Positions 44,898 to 54,814 are shown, counted from the first letter of the stretch. The stretch is 59,350 nt of DNA from Chelatococcus reniformis (GCF_014640075.1 NZ_BMGG01000014.1:359-59708), one strand, 5' to 3'. The notes: a model not told the origin generated them from the sequence alone. Numbers and translations: made by a program.

Positions 44898-46094
44898 ATG
44901 GCGCATTTTCCGACCACAACCCACGCGCTTGCCGGCAGCACCATCCTGCAGATCGTGCCGGAGCTCGACGCCGGCGGCGCGGAGCGGACGGCAGTCGACA
45001 TCGCGGCCGGGCTCGCCGCGGTGGGCGCCCGCGCCCTGATCGCGACCGAGGGCGGGCGGCTGGTGGGCGAACTGCAAGCCGAGGGCGGCATCTGGGTGCC
45101 GTTTCCGGCGCGGACCAAGAACCCGCTCGCCATGGCGCTGAATGTGCGCAAGCTGGCGCGAATCTGCCTGGACGAGGGGGTCAGCCTCATCCATGCCCGC
45201 TCGCGCGCCCCGGCCTGGGTGGCGCTGGCGGCGACGCGGGCACTCAACCTGCCGTTCGTCACCACCTACCACGGTGCCTATGCCGGCCGGTCGCCGATCA
45301 AGCTGCGCTACAATTCGGTGATGGCGCGGGGCGACGTGGTGATCGCCAACTCGCACTACACGGCCGGCCTGATCGGCGCGCTCTACCCGCAGGCACGCCC
45401 GCGCCTGCGGGTGATCTACCGCGGCACCGACCTGCGCGCCTTCTCGGCCCAGGCCGTGCCACCGGAGCGGGTGGAGCTGCTACGCCGGCACTGGGGGCTG
45501 GCACCGCACCAGCGGATCGTGCTCCTGGCCGCGCGATTGACGGCCTGGAAAGGGCAGCGCGTGCTGATCGATGCGGCGAAGAAGCTCGTGGACGGTGGCC
45601 TGCGCGATGTCGTGTTCGTGCTGGCCGGCGATCCCCAGGGGCGCGATTCCTACGTGAAGGAGCTTGATGCAGCGATCGCCGGCCATGGGCTGACCGGCAT
45701 CGTGCGGCGCGTCGGGCACTGCACCGACATGCCGGCCGCGCTGCTCGCGGCGGCCGTCGTCACCGTGCCGTCGACGGAACCGGAGGCGTTCGGCCGCGTG
45801 GCGGTGGAGGCGCAGGCACTGGGGACGCCGGTGATCGTCAGCGACCTCGGGGCCGTACCGGAGACGGTGCAGTTTCCGCCGCGTGTGACATCCAGCGAGC
45901 GCACCGGCTGGTGCGTGCCACCCGGCGATGCGGAGGCGCTGGCGACGGCGATCGGCGGTGTGCTGGGAATGGGCGCGAGCGCCCAGGAGGCGATGACACG
46001 CCACGCCAGGGCCCATGTGGAGCACCATTTCTCGCTGGAGAGAATGGTCGCGGATACATTGGACACCTATATAGCCATCACGGCGCGCCGCTAA
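44898..46094 (+). CDS. Glycosyltransferase family 4
   Basis: 398 aa GT-B fold. N-terminal acceptor domain ILQIVPELDAGGAERTAVDI, ARSRAPAWVAL, TTYHGAYAGR; C-terminal donor domain LLAARLTAWKGQRVLIDAAK, VGHCTDMPAALLAAAVVTVP and the EX7E-like EPEAFGRVAVEAQALGTPVI. Typical of retaining glycosyltransferases in LPS or exopolysaccharide assembly. ATG 44898 chosen; an upstream TTG (44880) adds six residues. No neighbouring polysaccharide genes. Confidence 0.93.
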   Translation: MAHFPTTTHALAGSTILQIVPELDAGGAERTAVDIAAGLAAVGARALIATEGGRLVGELQAEGGIWVPFPARTKNPLAMALNVRKLARICLDEGVSLIHARSRAPAWVALAATRALNLPFVTTYHGAYAGRSPIKLRYNSVMARGDVVIANSHYTAGLIGALYPQARPRLRVIYRGTDLRAFSAQAVPPERVELLRRHWGLAPHQRIVLLAARLTAWKGQRVLIDAAKKLVDGGLRDVVFVLAGDPQGRDSYVKELDAAIAGHGLTGIVRRVGHCTDMPAALLAAAVVTVPSTEPEAFGRVAVEAQALGTPVIVSDLGAVPETVQFPPRVTSSERTGWCVPPGDAEALATAIGGVLGMGASAQEAMTRHARAHVEHHFSLERMVADTLDTYIAITARR

Positions 46095-46255
46095 CGCGCG
46101 CGAATTGATCGTCCGAGCCTTGTGCTCGGTTGACTTGGCGGGACTTTCTGCGAATGTCCCGAAGTTCAAGACCATGTGTGCGGGGCCGCTCCGGGCGGGA
46201 GCAGCGCGATGAGGCGTCCGCGCCGAAGCAGGAGATATGAGCCATTCGTCGACCG

Positions 46256-46786
46256 ATGCGATCCATGCAGGCCCCGCAGAAGGACGGGCCCCGCGCGAAC
46301 AGGGACATTCGGGGTGTCCGCGAAGTCCAGCTGATTGACGACAGCGGACAGAACCGGGGCGTCGTGCCGTTCTTCGACGCGCTGAGCGCGGCCGAAGAGG
46401 CTGGCCTCGACCTCGTCGAGATCGCCCCGAACTCGGTTCCGCCAGTCTGCAAGATTCTCGACCACGGCCGCTTCAAGTTCCTGGAGCAGAAGAAGGCCGC
46501 CGAGGCACGCAAGAAGCAGAAGACCGTCGAGGTCAAAGAGATCAAGCTTCGCCCGGGCATCGACGATCACGACTACGAGACCAAGATGAAGGCCGTGCAT
46601 CGCTTCTTCGAAGAGGGTGACAAGGTCAAGATCACCTTGCGCTTTCGTGGCCGCGAGATGGCGCACCAGGATCTGGGTTACCGGCTGCTCGACAAGGTCA
46701 AGGGCGAGACCGCCGAAGTTGCCAAGGTGGAGAGTGAGCCACAGCTCGAAGGTCGCCAGATGATCATGATCCTGGCACCGAGATAA
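46256..46786 (+). CDS. infC: Translation initiation factor IF-3
   Basis: 176 aa. N domain [20 protein letters not shown] then [20 protein letters not shown]; basic linker [17 protein letters not shown] domain [40 protein letters not shown]. Binds the 30S platform and controls start-codon choice. Start at 46256 or the ATG at 46265. Unusually separated from rpmI by two unrelated genes. Confidence 0.95.
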   Translation: MRSMQAPQKDGPRANRDIRGVREVQLIDDSGQNRGVVPFFDALSAAEEAGLDLVEIAPNSVPPVCKILDHGRFKFLEQKKAAEARKKQKTVEVKEIKLRPGIDDHDYETKMKAVHRFFEEGDKVKITLRFRGREMAHQDLGYRLLDKVKGETAEVAKVESEPQLEGRQMIMILAPR

Positions 46787-46787
46787 T

Positions 46788-47189
46788 ATGCTCGCGGAGC
46801 TCCTTCCGTTCGCTCTGCTGGTCCTCGCCGTATTGGTTTGGCCCTGGAAGATCGCAGCCGGGGTCATTTGGATGATCGCCTCGCTGCGCAAGGTGAGGTA
46901 CCAGGAGGCAACCGCGGGGCGCCTCGCTCGCACGTCCATGGGCCCGTTTTCAGTGATGGTGCTGCCCTGGACTGTCCTGGCGGCATTCCATCTGCGCAAC
47001 TACAATGGATCTTGCTCCACGGCTGGCTTCAAGCGGGTTCGCGCGCGCGATTGCGATTTGTTCGAATACCTCAACACCAATGTCTTCCATCCACTACCCT
47101 GGATCGAATCTATCGTATTCTTGGCTATACTTCTCTACTTCCTAGCCAAATTAGTTAACTCTCATGGGTACACGACGGACGTGAGCTAG
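46788..47189 (+). CDS. Hypothetical membrane protein behind infC
   Basis: 133 aa beginning one base after the infC stop. Hydrophobic segments MLAELLPFALLVLAVLVWPW, AGVIWMIASL, MGPFSVMVLPWTVLAAF and IESIVFLAILLYFLAKLV predict three to four helices; a Cys-containing loop (GSCSTAGFKRVRARDCDLFE) lies between. The 3' third is clearly lower in GC than its neighbours, suggesting recent acquisition. No family recognised. Confidence 0.65.
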   Translation: MLAELLPFALLVLAVLVWPWKIAAGVIWMIASLRKVRYQEATAGRLARTSMGPFSVMVLPWTVLAAFHLRNYNGSCSTAGFKRVRARDCDLFEYLNTNVFHPLPWIESIVFLAILLYFLAKLVNSHGYTTDVS

Positions 47190-47216
47190 GCCCACGTGTC
47201 CGGTCAGGCTCCGACA

Positions 47217-48551
47217 TCACGTGGACACTCCTCGCGTCCCACGCCCCTCGTACCTTGACTGCTGCTCGACGATCAGCGTTCGCCTGGCGGCGATCGCCGC
47301 GCGCAGGTCGGTCAAGGCCAGGCCGAAGGCGGCGATATCCTCCCCCCTGAGCTCACCGTCCGCCGCCTTCCGGAAGGCCAGACGCGCCCGTTCGCTCGCC
47401 GCCTGCTCGATCGCGGTGAGCTCGGCCAGGGTGGTCGCTGCCGGCACCTTCGCGGCGACATCCTGGATGTCGAAGAGCGCGGCGAGCGTGCGTCGCCGCC
47501 GGCGGCTGGCGAGGCTGCCCATGCTCAGCGCGACGGCCGAGGCGAGGCCGCTGGCGAGCGAGGCACCGAGATACAGATAGTCGCTGTAGCGCTCGACGAA
47601 GCTGGTGTCGTCGCCGTCGAGATAGGCCTTCACGCCGGCGTGGAGCACCAGGCTGTTGTCGTCATCGGGATCGGGAGGAGCGATATTGGCGGCCGTCGAA
47701 TGGCTCGCCGCCAGGCTCGACTTCATGGCCAGCAGCTGGCGCACGAGGGCCGCGACGGTGCTCTCGTCGAGCGCGTCGGTGGCGAAGAGCCTGACGCCGT
47801 AGCCGATCGTGCTCACGTCGGCGGGCGGCTGCAAAGGCCGCCCACTGAACGCGCCCTCGGCAATCTTGGTGGAGGCGAGGCCGTCATGCACGGCTGCGAC
47901 GGCATCGGCGTCGTCGACGCCGACGAAGACCACGCGGTCATGCAGGACGGTGTCGACGGCATGGACGGTCTTGGTCAGGGCGCGCGCGCCGGGAACGCCC
48001 ATGAGGATCGCCGCATCGATGCGGCCGTCCTTGAACGCTGCGGGCACGTCGGCGAGCGCCAGGTCGACGCGCGTCACCTGCCGCCCGGACAGGCCGTAAT
48101 ACGACAAGAGCGTCGTGAACACGTCGCCGGTGCCTGGAACGTCGGTGGAGATGCCGATGCGCCGGCCGGCGAATTCGGTCGTCTTGGTGATGCCGGAGGC
48201 CTTCGCGGCGATGATCACGGCCGCATCGTTGCGCAGGATCAGCACCACGCGGGCACTCGCCGGCACGGCTGCATCGGAGCGGGCGATGGCGAGATCGACT
48301 TTGCCGCCATCGAGGGCGGCGAGCGGCTGGCTCGGGTCGTCCTGGACGACAAGCTCGAGGCGCAGTGGTGACCGCCGCGTCTTGAGCTGCGCGGCCGCGG
48401 CCTGAAAGATGGCGCGGTCGATCGCGTCGTCGGCAAGAAGGGCCACGGTCAGCCTGGTGGGCAGCCGCAGCACATAGGCCGCCGCGGCGAGGACGGCCAC
48501 CACCGCAAGGCCCGCGCCGACCGCCGCGAGCGCCATCCGCCAATGCCTCAT
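47217..48551 (-). CDS. TAXI-family TRAP-type binding protein, membrane anchored
   Basis: 444 aa. N-terminal helix ALAAVGAGLAVVAVLAAAAY, then a TAXI/NMT1-like substrate-binding domain (LEAVVQDD-type strand; DLAIARSDAAVPASARVVL; AGRRIGISTDVPGTGDVFTT; IDAAILMGVPGARALTKTV), a second helix near 330 (LYLGASLASGLASAVALSM) and a helical cytoplasmic tail of ~90 residues. This anchored form without TRAP permease genes may act as a sensor or scaffold. It interrupts the infC-rpmI neighbourhood on the opposite strand. Confidence 0.85.
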   Translation of the reverse strand: MRHWRMALAAVGAGLAVVAVLAAAAYVLRLPTRLTVALLADDAIDRAIFQAAAAQLKTRRSPLRLELVVQDDPSQPLAALDGGKVDLAIARSDAAVPASARVVLILRNDAAVIIAAKASGITKTTEFAGRRIGISTDVPGTGDVFTTLLSYYGLSGRQVTRVDLALADVPAAFKDGRIDAAILMGVPGARALTKTVHAVDTVLHDRVVFVGVDDADAVAAVHDGLASTKIAEGAFSGRPLQPPADVSTIGYGVRLFATDALDESTVAALVRQLLAMKSSLAASHSTAANIAPPDPDDDNSLVLHAGVKAYLDGDDTSFVERYSDYLYLGASLASGLASAVALSMGSLASRRRRRTLAALFDIQDVAAKVPAATTLAELTAIEQAASERARLAFRKAADGELRGEDIAAFGLALTDLRAAIAARRTLIVEQQSRYEGRGTRGVST

Positions 48552-48582
48552 CGCGCGCCTCCGAGCTCTGCTCGCTTACCTA

Positions 48583-48643
48583 GTGCATTTCGCAATTGAA
48601 TGAGATCACCCAATGCACAGAGATGCTCCAGGTCTTCGAAGCG
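48583..48643. repeat. Short-type intergenic repeat copy
   Basis: TAGTGCATTTCGCAATTGAA, GAGATCACCCAATGCACAG, GATGCTCCAGGTCTTCGAAG. Nearly the same as the inverted copy at 57296-57358. Confidence 0.7.
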
Positions 48644-48781
48644 GCGGGGCCGGACAAGGCCGCCACGCCTGCGTGGGCTTGTCGCCCAGGGCCGTTTCTG
48701 CCATAAGCGCGGCTTCGTTCGAACCGCCCGGCTTAAAGGGCTGCCGTGGCCGTTCGTCTCGCTCATGAAAATCATGGGTTC

Positions 48782-48802
48782 GGGAGCGGTTTTGCCGCTC
48801 CC
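48782..48802 (+). promoter_or_regulatory. Hairpin in the rpmI leader
   Basis: GGGAGCGG/CCGCTCCC stem with TTTTG loop, 21 nt before the rpmI ATG, just upstream of the TGAGGAGAG ribosome-binding site. May be part of an autoregulatory leader (L20-type control is known for this operon in other bacteria) or a weak terminator. Inferred. Confidence 0.4.
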
Positions 48803-48823
48803 TCTCGTATTGAGGAGAGCCAA

Positions 48824-49024
48824 ATGCCCAAACTCAAGACCAAGTCAGGCGCCAAGAAGCGCTTCAAGATCACTGGAACAGGGAAGGTGCTGGCGGCCCA
48901 GGCCGGCAAGCGCCACGGCATGATCAAGCGGACCAACAAGCAGATCCGCAATCAGCGCGGCACGGGTGTGCTGTTCGACGGCGACGCGAAGAACGTCAAG
49001 AAGTTCTTCCTGCCCAACGGTTGA
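48824..49024 (+). CDS. rpmI: 50S ribosomal protein L35
   Basis: 66 aa, highly basic: [60 protein letters not shown]. Full family length. TGAGGAGAG ribosome-binding site. First gene of rpmI-rplT, 35 bp before rplT. Confidence 0.97.
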   Translation: MPKLKTKSGAKKRFKITGTGKVLAAQAGKRHGMIKRTNKQIRNQRGTGVLFDGDAKNVKKFFLPNG

Positions 49025-49059
49025 TCGTCCCAGTTCCCCGACATTCCAGGAGATAGACT

Positions 49060-49428
49060 ATGGCCCGCGTCAAGCGCGGCGTGACCAGCCACGCCAAGCA
49101 CAAGAAAGTCCTGAAGGCCGCCAAAGGCTTCTACGGCCGCCGCAAGAACACGATCCGCACGGCCAAGGCCGCCGTCGATCGCTCGATGCAATACGCCTAC
49201 CGCGATCGCAAGAACCGCAAGCGCACCTTCCGGGCGCTGTGGATCCAGCGTCTCAATGCTGCGGTGCGCGAGCACGGGCTGACCTATAGCCGATTTATCG
49301 ACGGCATCGCCAAGGCGGGCATCGAGATCGACCGCAAGGTGCTCTCGGATCTCGCCATTCGCGAGCCGGCGGCCTTCAAGGCCGTCGTCGATCAGGCCAA
49401 GGCCGCCCTGCCTGCCCCAGCGGCCTGA
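49060..49428 (+). CDS. rplT: 50S ribosomal protein L20
   Basis: 122 aa: [80 protein letters not shown]. Binds 23S rRNA early in 50S assembly and autoregulates its operon in several bacteria. CAGGAGA precedes the ATG. Confidence 0.98.
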   Translation: MARVKRGVTSHAKHKKVLKAAKGFYGRRKNTIRTAKAAVDRSMQYAYRDRKNRKRTFRALWIQRLNAAVREHGLTYSRFIDGIAKAGIEIDRKVLSDLAIREPAAFKAVVDQAKAALPAPAA

Positions 49429-49444
49429 CACGCCTGACCGCGTC

Positions 49445-49543
49445 CCGATCGGATGGGATCGTCCGATCGGCGACGAGCGTCCCCTCTTCAGCCAATCCGG
49501 GCATGCCGTCCGGCGGAGGCACCATCCGGCCGGATGGTGCCTC
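49445..49543. terminator. Hairpin pair after rplT
   Basis: First: CCGATCGGA/TCCGATCGG (49445-49453 and 49462-49470), eight-base loop. Second: a perfect 28-bp loopless palindrome, arm GAGGCACCATCCGG (49516-49529) with its complement to 49543. Neither has a T tract. The pair may terminate rpmI-rplT or moderate read-through into pheST; no phenylalanine-rich leader peptide is visible, so attenuation is not supported. Confidence 0.5.
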
Positions 49544-49696
49544 AGGGCGTCGGAGGGGGCCGCGGGGTGCACCCGGGCGGCGGCATGAGGCCGTTGCCTT
49601 CCGGCGCGCATATCCGCACCGGCAAAGCCTTCCAGCCGCGCCGCGTTCATGCGGCAGCCGGCGCTCGCGATGTCAACCGGAGCCGTCGAGGCACCC

Positions 49697-50779
49697 ATGA
49701 GCGATATGTCCGTCCTTGAAGCCGGTCTCCTCGCCGAGATCGAGGGCGCGCCAGACGAGGCGGCAATCGAGAGCGTCCGTGTGGCGGCTCTCGGCAAGAA
49801 GGGCAGCGTTTCCGAGCTGCTGAAGACCCTCGGCGCCATGACGCCGGACGAGCGCAAGGCTCAGGGGCCGCTCATCAACGGCCTGCGCGACCGGGTGCAG
49901 GCGGCGCTCGGGAAGCGCAAGGATGCGCTGGCCGCGGCCGCGCTCAGCGCGCGGCTCGCCTCCGAGCGTCTCGATGTGACGTTGCCGGTGCAGGAGGCGC
50001 CGCAGACGCGCGGGCGCATCCATCCGATCAGCCAGGTGGTCGACGAACTCACCACCATCTTCGCCGACATGGGCTTCTCGGTCGCCGAAGGGCCGGACAT
50101 CGAGACCGACTTCTATAACTTCACGGCGCTCAACTTCCCCATCGGCCATCCGGCGCGGGAGATGCACGACACCTTCTTCCTCCCGGCCGATGCGGCCGGC
50201 GAGCGCAAGGTGCTGCGCACCCACACCTCGCCGGTGCAGATCCGCACCATGCTGAGCGCGCCGCCGCCGATCCGCGTGATCTGCCCGGGACGGACCTACC
50301 GCACCGATTCCGACCAGACGCACACGCCCATGTTCCATCAGGTCGAAGGCCTGGTGATCGACAAGGGCTCGCACCTCGGCCACCTGAAATGGGTGCTGGA
50401 GGAGTTCTGCAAGGCCTTCTTCGAGGTCGACAGCGTCAAGATGCGCTTCCGGCCTTCGTTCTTCCCGTTCACCGAGCCGTCGGCCGAGGTCGATATCCAA
50501 TGCTCGCGCAAGGGCGGCGAAATCCGCTTCGGCGAAGGCGACGACTGGCTGGAGATCCTGGGCTGCGGCATGGTGCACCCGAACGTGCTGCGCAACTGCG
50601 GCCTGGACCCCGACGAGTACCAGGGCTTCGCCTGGGGCATGGGCATCGACCGCATCGCCATGCTCAAGTACGGGATGCCGGACCTGCGACCGTTCTTCGA
50701 CGCCGACGTGCGCTGGCTGGAGCACTACGGCTTCCGCCCCCTCGATCTGCCGACGCTCGCCGGCGGGCTGACGTCGTGA
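49697..50779 (+). CDS. pheS: Phenylalanyl-tRNA synthetase alpha subunit
   Basis: 360 aa class II aaRS subunit. N-terminal coiled coil ([20 protein letters not shown]), then motif 1 [19 protein letters not shown], motif 2 region [12 protein letters not shown] and [30 protein letters not shown], and motif 3 [23 protein letters not shown] 49697 chosen as the family start ([12 protein letters not shown]). pheT follows 16 bp downstream. Confidence 0.97.
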   Translation: MSDMSVLEAGLLAEIEGAPDEAAIESVRVAALGKKGSVSELLKTLGAMTPDERKAQGPLINGLRDRVQAALGKRKDALAAAALSARLASERLDVTLPVQEAPQTRGRIHPISQVVDELTTIFADMGFSVAEGPDIETDFYNFTALNFPIGHPAREMHDTFFLPADAAGERKVLRTHTSPVQIRTMLSAPPPIRVICPGRTYRTDSDQTHTPMFHQVEGLVIDKGSHLGHLKWVLEEFCKAFFEVDSVKMRFRPSFFPFTEPSAEVDIQCSRKGGEIRFGEGDDWLEILGCGMVHPNVLRNCGLDPDEYQGFAWGMGIDRIAMLKYGMPDLRPFFDADVRWLEHYGFRPLDLPTLAGGLTS

Positions 50780-50795
50780 TCATGGCAGAGACACG

Positions 50796-53216
50796 ATGAA
50801 ATTCACCCTTTCCTGGCTCAGGGACCACCTCGATACCTCCGCGTCGGTCGAGACCATTGCGGACACGCTGACGCGCATCGGCCTCGAGGTCGAGGGCATC
50901 CGGGACCCCGCCGCCGAGCTGGCCGCGTACCGCGTCGCACGGGTGATCTCGGCCGAGCAGCACCCCAACGCCGACCGGCTGCGCGTCTGCATGGTCGACG
51001 ACGGGTCCGGCACACCGATCCAGGTGGTGTGCGGCGCGCCCAATGCGCGGGCCGGCATGACATCCGTGTTCGCCCCTCCGGGCACCTATATCCCCGCCAA
51101 GGACCTGACCCTGGCGGTGGGCACCATCCGCGGCGTGGAGAGCCGCGGCATGCTGTGCTCGGCCTTCGAGCTCGGCCTTTCGGACGACCATGACGGCATC
51201 ATCGACCTGCCTGCCGATGCGCCCGTCGGCCAGCCCTACGCCGCCTGGGCCGGACTCGACGATCCGGTGATCGAGATCGCCGTGACGCCCAACCGCGCGG
51301 ACGCGCTCGGCGTCTTCGGCATCGCGCGCGACCTCGCCGCGGCGGGCCTCGGCACGCTCAAGACGGCGGCGATAAAGCCCGTGCCCGGCCAGGCGCCCTG
51401 CCCCGTCGGCGTGACGCTTCCCGAGGGCGACGACCGCCGCCTGTGCCCCGCCTTCGCGCTGCGCCTCGTGCGCGGGGTACGCAACGGGCCCTCGCCCCAA
51501 TGGCTGCAGCGCCGCCTTGCCGACATCGGTCTGCGGCCGATCAATGCGCTGGTCGACATCACGAACTATCTGACATTCGACCATGCCCGGCCGCTGCACG
51601 TGTTCGATGCGGCCAAGGTGGCCGGCAACCTCACCGTCCGCCGCGCGCGCGACGGCGAGGAACTGCTCGCCCTGGACGGCCGCACCTACCGGCTCGACCC
51701 GGGCGTGGTGGTCATCGCCGACGACGACGGCGTGGAATCGCTCGCCGGCGTGATGGGCGGCGAGCATTCCGGCGTCTCCGAGGCGACGACCGATGTGCTG
51801 ATCGAAGCGGCGCTCTGGGATCCGCTCAACATCGCCCAGACAGGGCGGCGGCTGGGGATCTCGACCGACGCACGCTATCGCTTCGAGCGGGGCGTCGACC
51901 CGGCGATGACCCTGCCCGGGCTCGAGCTCGCCACCCGGCTCGTCCTCGACCTCTGCGGCGGCACGCCGAGCGACGTCGTGTTGGCCGGCGAGGTCACCCC
52001 CCCGCGGCGCGAGATCGCCTTCCCCTGGAGCGAGGTGGAGCGGCTCACGTCGCTCTCCGTACCGCAGGCCGACATGGAGGGCATCCTTGCCTCGCTGGGC
52101 TTTGCCGTGAACGGAAGCAGCGACGGCGCCACCGTCGTGCCGCCCAGCTGGCGCGCCGACGTGGAAGGCAAAGCCGACCTCGTCGAGGAGATCGTCCGCA
52201 TCGCCGGCATCGACCGGGTGCCGTCGACGCCGCTCCCGCGGCTGAACGAGGGCGTGCCCAAGCCGGTGCTGACACTGCTGCAACGGCGCACGCGCGCCGC
52301 CAAGCGGCTGCTGGCCGCCCGCGGCCTGGTGGAGGCCGTCACCTACTCCTTCATTCCGGAGGACGAGGCCAAACTCTTCGGTGGTGGCACGGCCACTTTG
52401 AAACTCGTCAATCCGATCGCCGCCGACATGTCCGATATGCGGCCGAGCCTGCTGCCCGGGCTGCTGAAGGCGGCTCAGCGCAATGCCGACCGCGGCTATG
52501 CCGACACGGCGCTGTTCGAGGTCGGGCAGATCTTCGCGTCAGACGAGCCGGGTGGGCAGAGCATCAGCGCCACGGCGGTGCGACGCGGCACGGCCCGCCC
52601 GGCCGGCACCGGCCGGCATTGGGAGGGCGGCGGTGAACCGGTGTCGATCTTCGATGCCAAGGCGGACGCGTTCGCGCTACTGACCGCCCTCGGCGTGTCT
52701 ACGGCCGGCGTGCAGATCGTGCCGGGCGGTCCGGCCTGGTACCACCCCGGCCGCTCGGCCAGGCTGCAGTTCGGGCCCAAGACCGTCATCGGGGCCTTCG
52801 GCGAGTTGCACCCCTCGACGCTCAAGGCGCTCGGCGCCAAGGGGCCGATCGTCGCGTGCGAGATCGTGCTGGACCTGCTGCCAGCGCCCAAGGCGAGGCC
52901 AACCAAGGTCAAAGCCAAGCTTGTCTTGTCCGATCTCCAGCCGGTCACCCGCGACTTCGCCTTCGTCGTCGACAGCACGGTCGCAGCCGGCGATATCCTA
53001 CGGGCAGTGGCCGGCACGGACCGAGCGCTGGTGGCGGACACCACCGTCTTCGACGTCTACGAGGGTCCCCATGTCGGCGACGGCAGGAAGTCGATTGCCG
53101 TGAGCGTCCGCCTGCAGCCGACCGAACGCACCCTGACCGACGCCGACATCGAAGCCGTCTCGACCAGGATCGTCGAGGCCGTGGCAAAGCGGACCGGCGC
53201 CACGTTGCGGACATAA
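50796..53216 (+). CDS. pheT: Phenylalanyl-tRNA synthetase beta subunit
   Basis: 806 aa, full length. N-terminal tRNA-binding EMAP/OB domain ([20 protein letters not shown]), B3/B4 editing domain with MPNRADALG-type [21 protein letters not shown]5 domain, catalytic-like core and C-terminal ferredoxin-fold anticodon-binding domain ([38 protein letters not shown]). Forms the alpha2-beta2 enzyme with PheS and edits Tyr-tRNA-Phe. Confidence 0.97.
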   Translation: MKFTLSWLRDHLDTSASVETIADTLTRIGLEVEGIRDPAAELAAYRVARVISAEQHPNADRLRVCMVDDGSGTPIQVVCGAPNARAGMTSVFAPPGTYIPAKDLTLAVGTIRGVESRGMLCSAFELGLSDDHDGIIDLPADAPVGQPYAAWAGLDDPVIEIAVTPNRADALGVFGIARDLAAAGLGTLKTAAIKPVPGQAPCPVGVTLPEGDDRRLCPAFALRLVRGVRNGPSPQWLQRRLADIGLRPINALVDITNYLTFDHARPLHVFDAAKVAGNLTVRRARDGEELLALDGRTYRLDPGVVVIADDDGVESLAGVMGGEHSGVSEATTDVLIEAALWDPLNIAQTGRRLGISTDARYRFERGVDPAMTLPGLELATRLVLDLCGGTPSDVVLAGEVTPPRREIAFPWSEVERLTSLSVPQADMEGILASLGFAVNGSSDGATVVPPSWRADVEGKADLVEEIVRIAGIDRVPSTPLPRLNEGVPKPVLTLLQRRTRAAKRLLAARGLVEAVTYSFIPEDEAKLFGGGTATLKLVNPIAADMSDMRPSLLPGLLKAAQRNADRGYADTALFEVGQIFASDEPGGQSISATAVRRGTARPAGTGRHWEGGGEPVSIFDAKADAFALLTALGVSTAGVQIVPGGPAWYHPGRSARLQFGPKTVIGAFGELHPSTLKALGAKGPIVACEIVLDLLPAPKARPTKVKAKLVLSDLQPVTRDFAFVVDSTVAAGDILRAVAGTDRALVADTTVFDVYEGPHVGDGRKSIAVSVRLQPTERTLTDADIEAVSTRIVEAVAKRTGATLRT

Positions 53217-53300
53217 GATTGGCGCTTCTCTTTGCGCTATAGGCCGGGCGCCCGATGTGCCGGCGAGCCATCGGCGGGCGTTCGAAGGAGACCTCGCACC

Positions 53301-53681
53301 GTGAAGGCCGCTCTCGTCCTTGCTCTCCTGGTCGTACCCGCCGCGGCGTGGGCGCAGGCGCCGCTGCGGACGATCGACGATTGCGAGCGCTTCGAGGAGC
53401 CTCTCGCCTACAATGCGTGCCTGGCCAAGTTCGGCCCCGAGCGGGGCGCCGGCCCGCAGACGACGTCGGAGGTGTCGGACGACAAGGATGACGGTCGCGG
53501 CAGGGAACGCAAGAGTGCCGCGCTCGGCAGCGGCGGCGGCCAGGAAGCGAAGGCAAGGCCGTGGCGGACGTCGCGGAGCCGCAACGGCCGCGTGTCCGCG
53601 AGCTTCGATGTCTCGCCCTACTTCTCCGGCAAGTCGTCGCGGCGGCACTACGGCAAGCGCTCCTATGGACGCCGCCATTAG
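53301..53681 (+). CDS. Small secreted basic protein
   Basis: 126 aa from a GTG preceded by AAGGAG. Signal peptide KAALVLALLVVPAAAWAQAP (cleavage after AQA), a conserved-looking DDCERFEEPLAYNACLAKFG segment with two Cys (a likely disulfide), then a charged, disordered Gly/Arg/Lys-rich tail (RGRERKSAALGSGGGQEAKA; SGKSSRRHYGKRSYGRRH). Periplasmic, function unknown. Stop TAG (53679-53681) is the first triplet of long-type repeat copy 3. Confidence 0.7.
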   Translation: MKAALVLALLVVPAAAWAQAPLRTIDDCERFEEPLAYNACLAKFGPERGAGPQTTSEVSDDKDDGRGRERKSAALGSGGGQEAKARPWRTSRSRNGRVSASFDVSPYFSGKSSRRHYGKRSYGRRH

Positions 53682-53779
53682 AGCATTTCGAGCGGAGTGG
53701 ACGCGGGTTCGCGTGAATAAAATGAGACAAAACAAATAGATAGTGCATTTCCGCGATTCGGAGAAACGCAGAATTGCTC
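53679..53779. repeat. Long-type intergenic repeat, copy 3 (inverted)
   Basis: 101 bp; its reverse complement aligns over its whole length with copies 1 and 2 (CTATCTATTTG, ATTCACGCGAACC, GCGTCCACTCCGCTCGAAAT). A short-type element follows at 53795-53866 (GCGATTGGATAGAACCACCC, GCAGAGAAGCGCTTCGGATT). Confidence 0.85.
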
Positions 53780-53873
53780 AAGTGGGCTCTGCGATTGGAT
53801 AGAACCACCCGATTGCAGAGAAGCGCTTCGGATTCAAAAACCTGGCGCATCTCCATCCGGTCGGATGGGCCTC

Positions 53874-54665
53874 TCAGCCCGCAGCGTTCGACACGGCGGC
53901 AATCCCGGACAGGGGATTGTCCGGGTCCCAGGCGTAGCGCAGCGTCTCGAACCGCATCGAACGGGCGTCCACCATCAGCAGCCGGCCGACCAGACCCTCG
54001 CCGAAGCCCACGACCTCCCGCACCACCTCGATCGCCATCAGCGATCCCATCAGGCCGGCCAGCGCGCCGAGCACCCCGGCTTCGGCGCAGGTGGGGATGG
54101 CACCGGCCGGCGGGGGCGCCGGAAACAGGCAGCGGTAGCTGGGATTGGGCTCGCCTTCGGCATTGCGCTCATGGGCGCGGATCGTGGTGAGCGTGCCGTC
54201 GAACATGCCGAGCGCCGCGGTGACCAGCGGCTTCGCCTCGTGGTAGCAGGCGTCAGACACGGCGTAGCGCGTGGCGAAATTGTCGGAGCCGTCGGCGACC
54301 ACATCGAAGCTGCGGACCAACTGGCGGGCATTGGCCGAATCGAGTCGCGCCTGCATGGCGTCCACGTGCACGTGCGGATTGAGGCGGCGCACCGCCTCGA
54401 CAGTCACCTCGACCTTGGAGCGACCTACGTCCTCGGTGGCGAACAACACCTGCCGCTGCAGGTTGGACAACGACACATGGTCGTCGTCGATGAGCCCGAT
54501 ATGTCCAACGCCGGCGGCGGCAAGGTATTGGACGAGGGGCGCTCCCAGGCCGCCGGCGCCCACCACGAGCACCCGTGCCTGCTTCAGGCGCGTCTGTCCC
54601 GGGCCGCCGATGTCGTGCAGCACGAGGTGGCGTGCATAGCGTTCGACCTCTTGGTCGTCGAGCAT
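53874..54665 (-). CDS. MoeB/ThiF/HesA family adenylyltransferase
   Basis: 263 aa E1-like enzyme that adenylates a ubiquitin-like sulfur carrier (MoaD or ThiS) for molybdopterin or thiamine synthesis. ATP motif VLVVGAGGLGAPLVQYLAAA near 32-51, LSNLQRQVLF, KVEVTVEAVRRLNPHV, DGSDNFATRYAVSDAC, and catalytic-loop PTCAEAGVLG. The first zinc CxxC of MoeB is altered (PSYRC) and the second is missing near the C-terminus, so the zinc site is probably lost. No rhodanese domain. AAAGGTGG precedes the ATG. Divergent from the BMP gene. Confidence 0.9.
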   Translation of the reverse strand: MLDDQEVERYARHLVLHDIGGPGQTRLKQARVLVVGAGGLGAPLVQYLAAAGVGHIGLIDDDHVSLSNLQRQVLFATEDVGRSKVEVTVEAVRRLNPHVHVDAMQARLDSANARQLVRSFDVVADGSDNFATRYAVSDACYHEAKPLVTAALGMFDGTLTTIRAHERNAEGEPNPSYRCLFPAPPPAGAIPTCAEAGVLGALAGLMGSLMAIEVVREVVGFGEGLVGRLLMVDARSMRFETLRYAWDPDNPLSGIAAVSNAAG

Positions 54666-54814
54666 GGGTCCACCTTTCCGTCGCCGCGTCGGGCGAACGC
54701 GCAATTGTCGGTGCGCGACGACCGTGGTCGGCTGGCGATTCCGTGCCGGGTCGAGGTATGCAACCTTGCCAGCCGATCCGCCACCGTCCGAGAGCTTCCA
54801 GATAAGGTTCGTGG

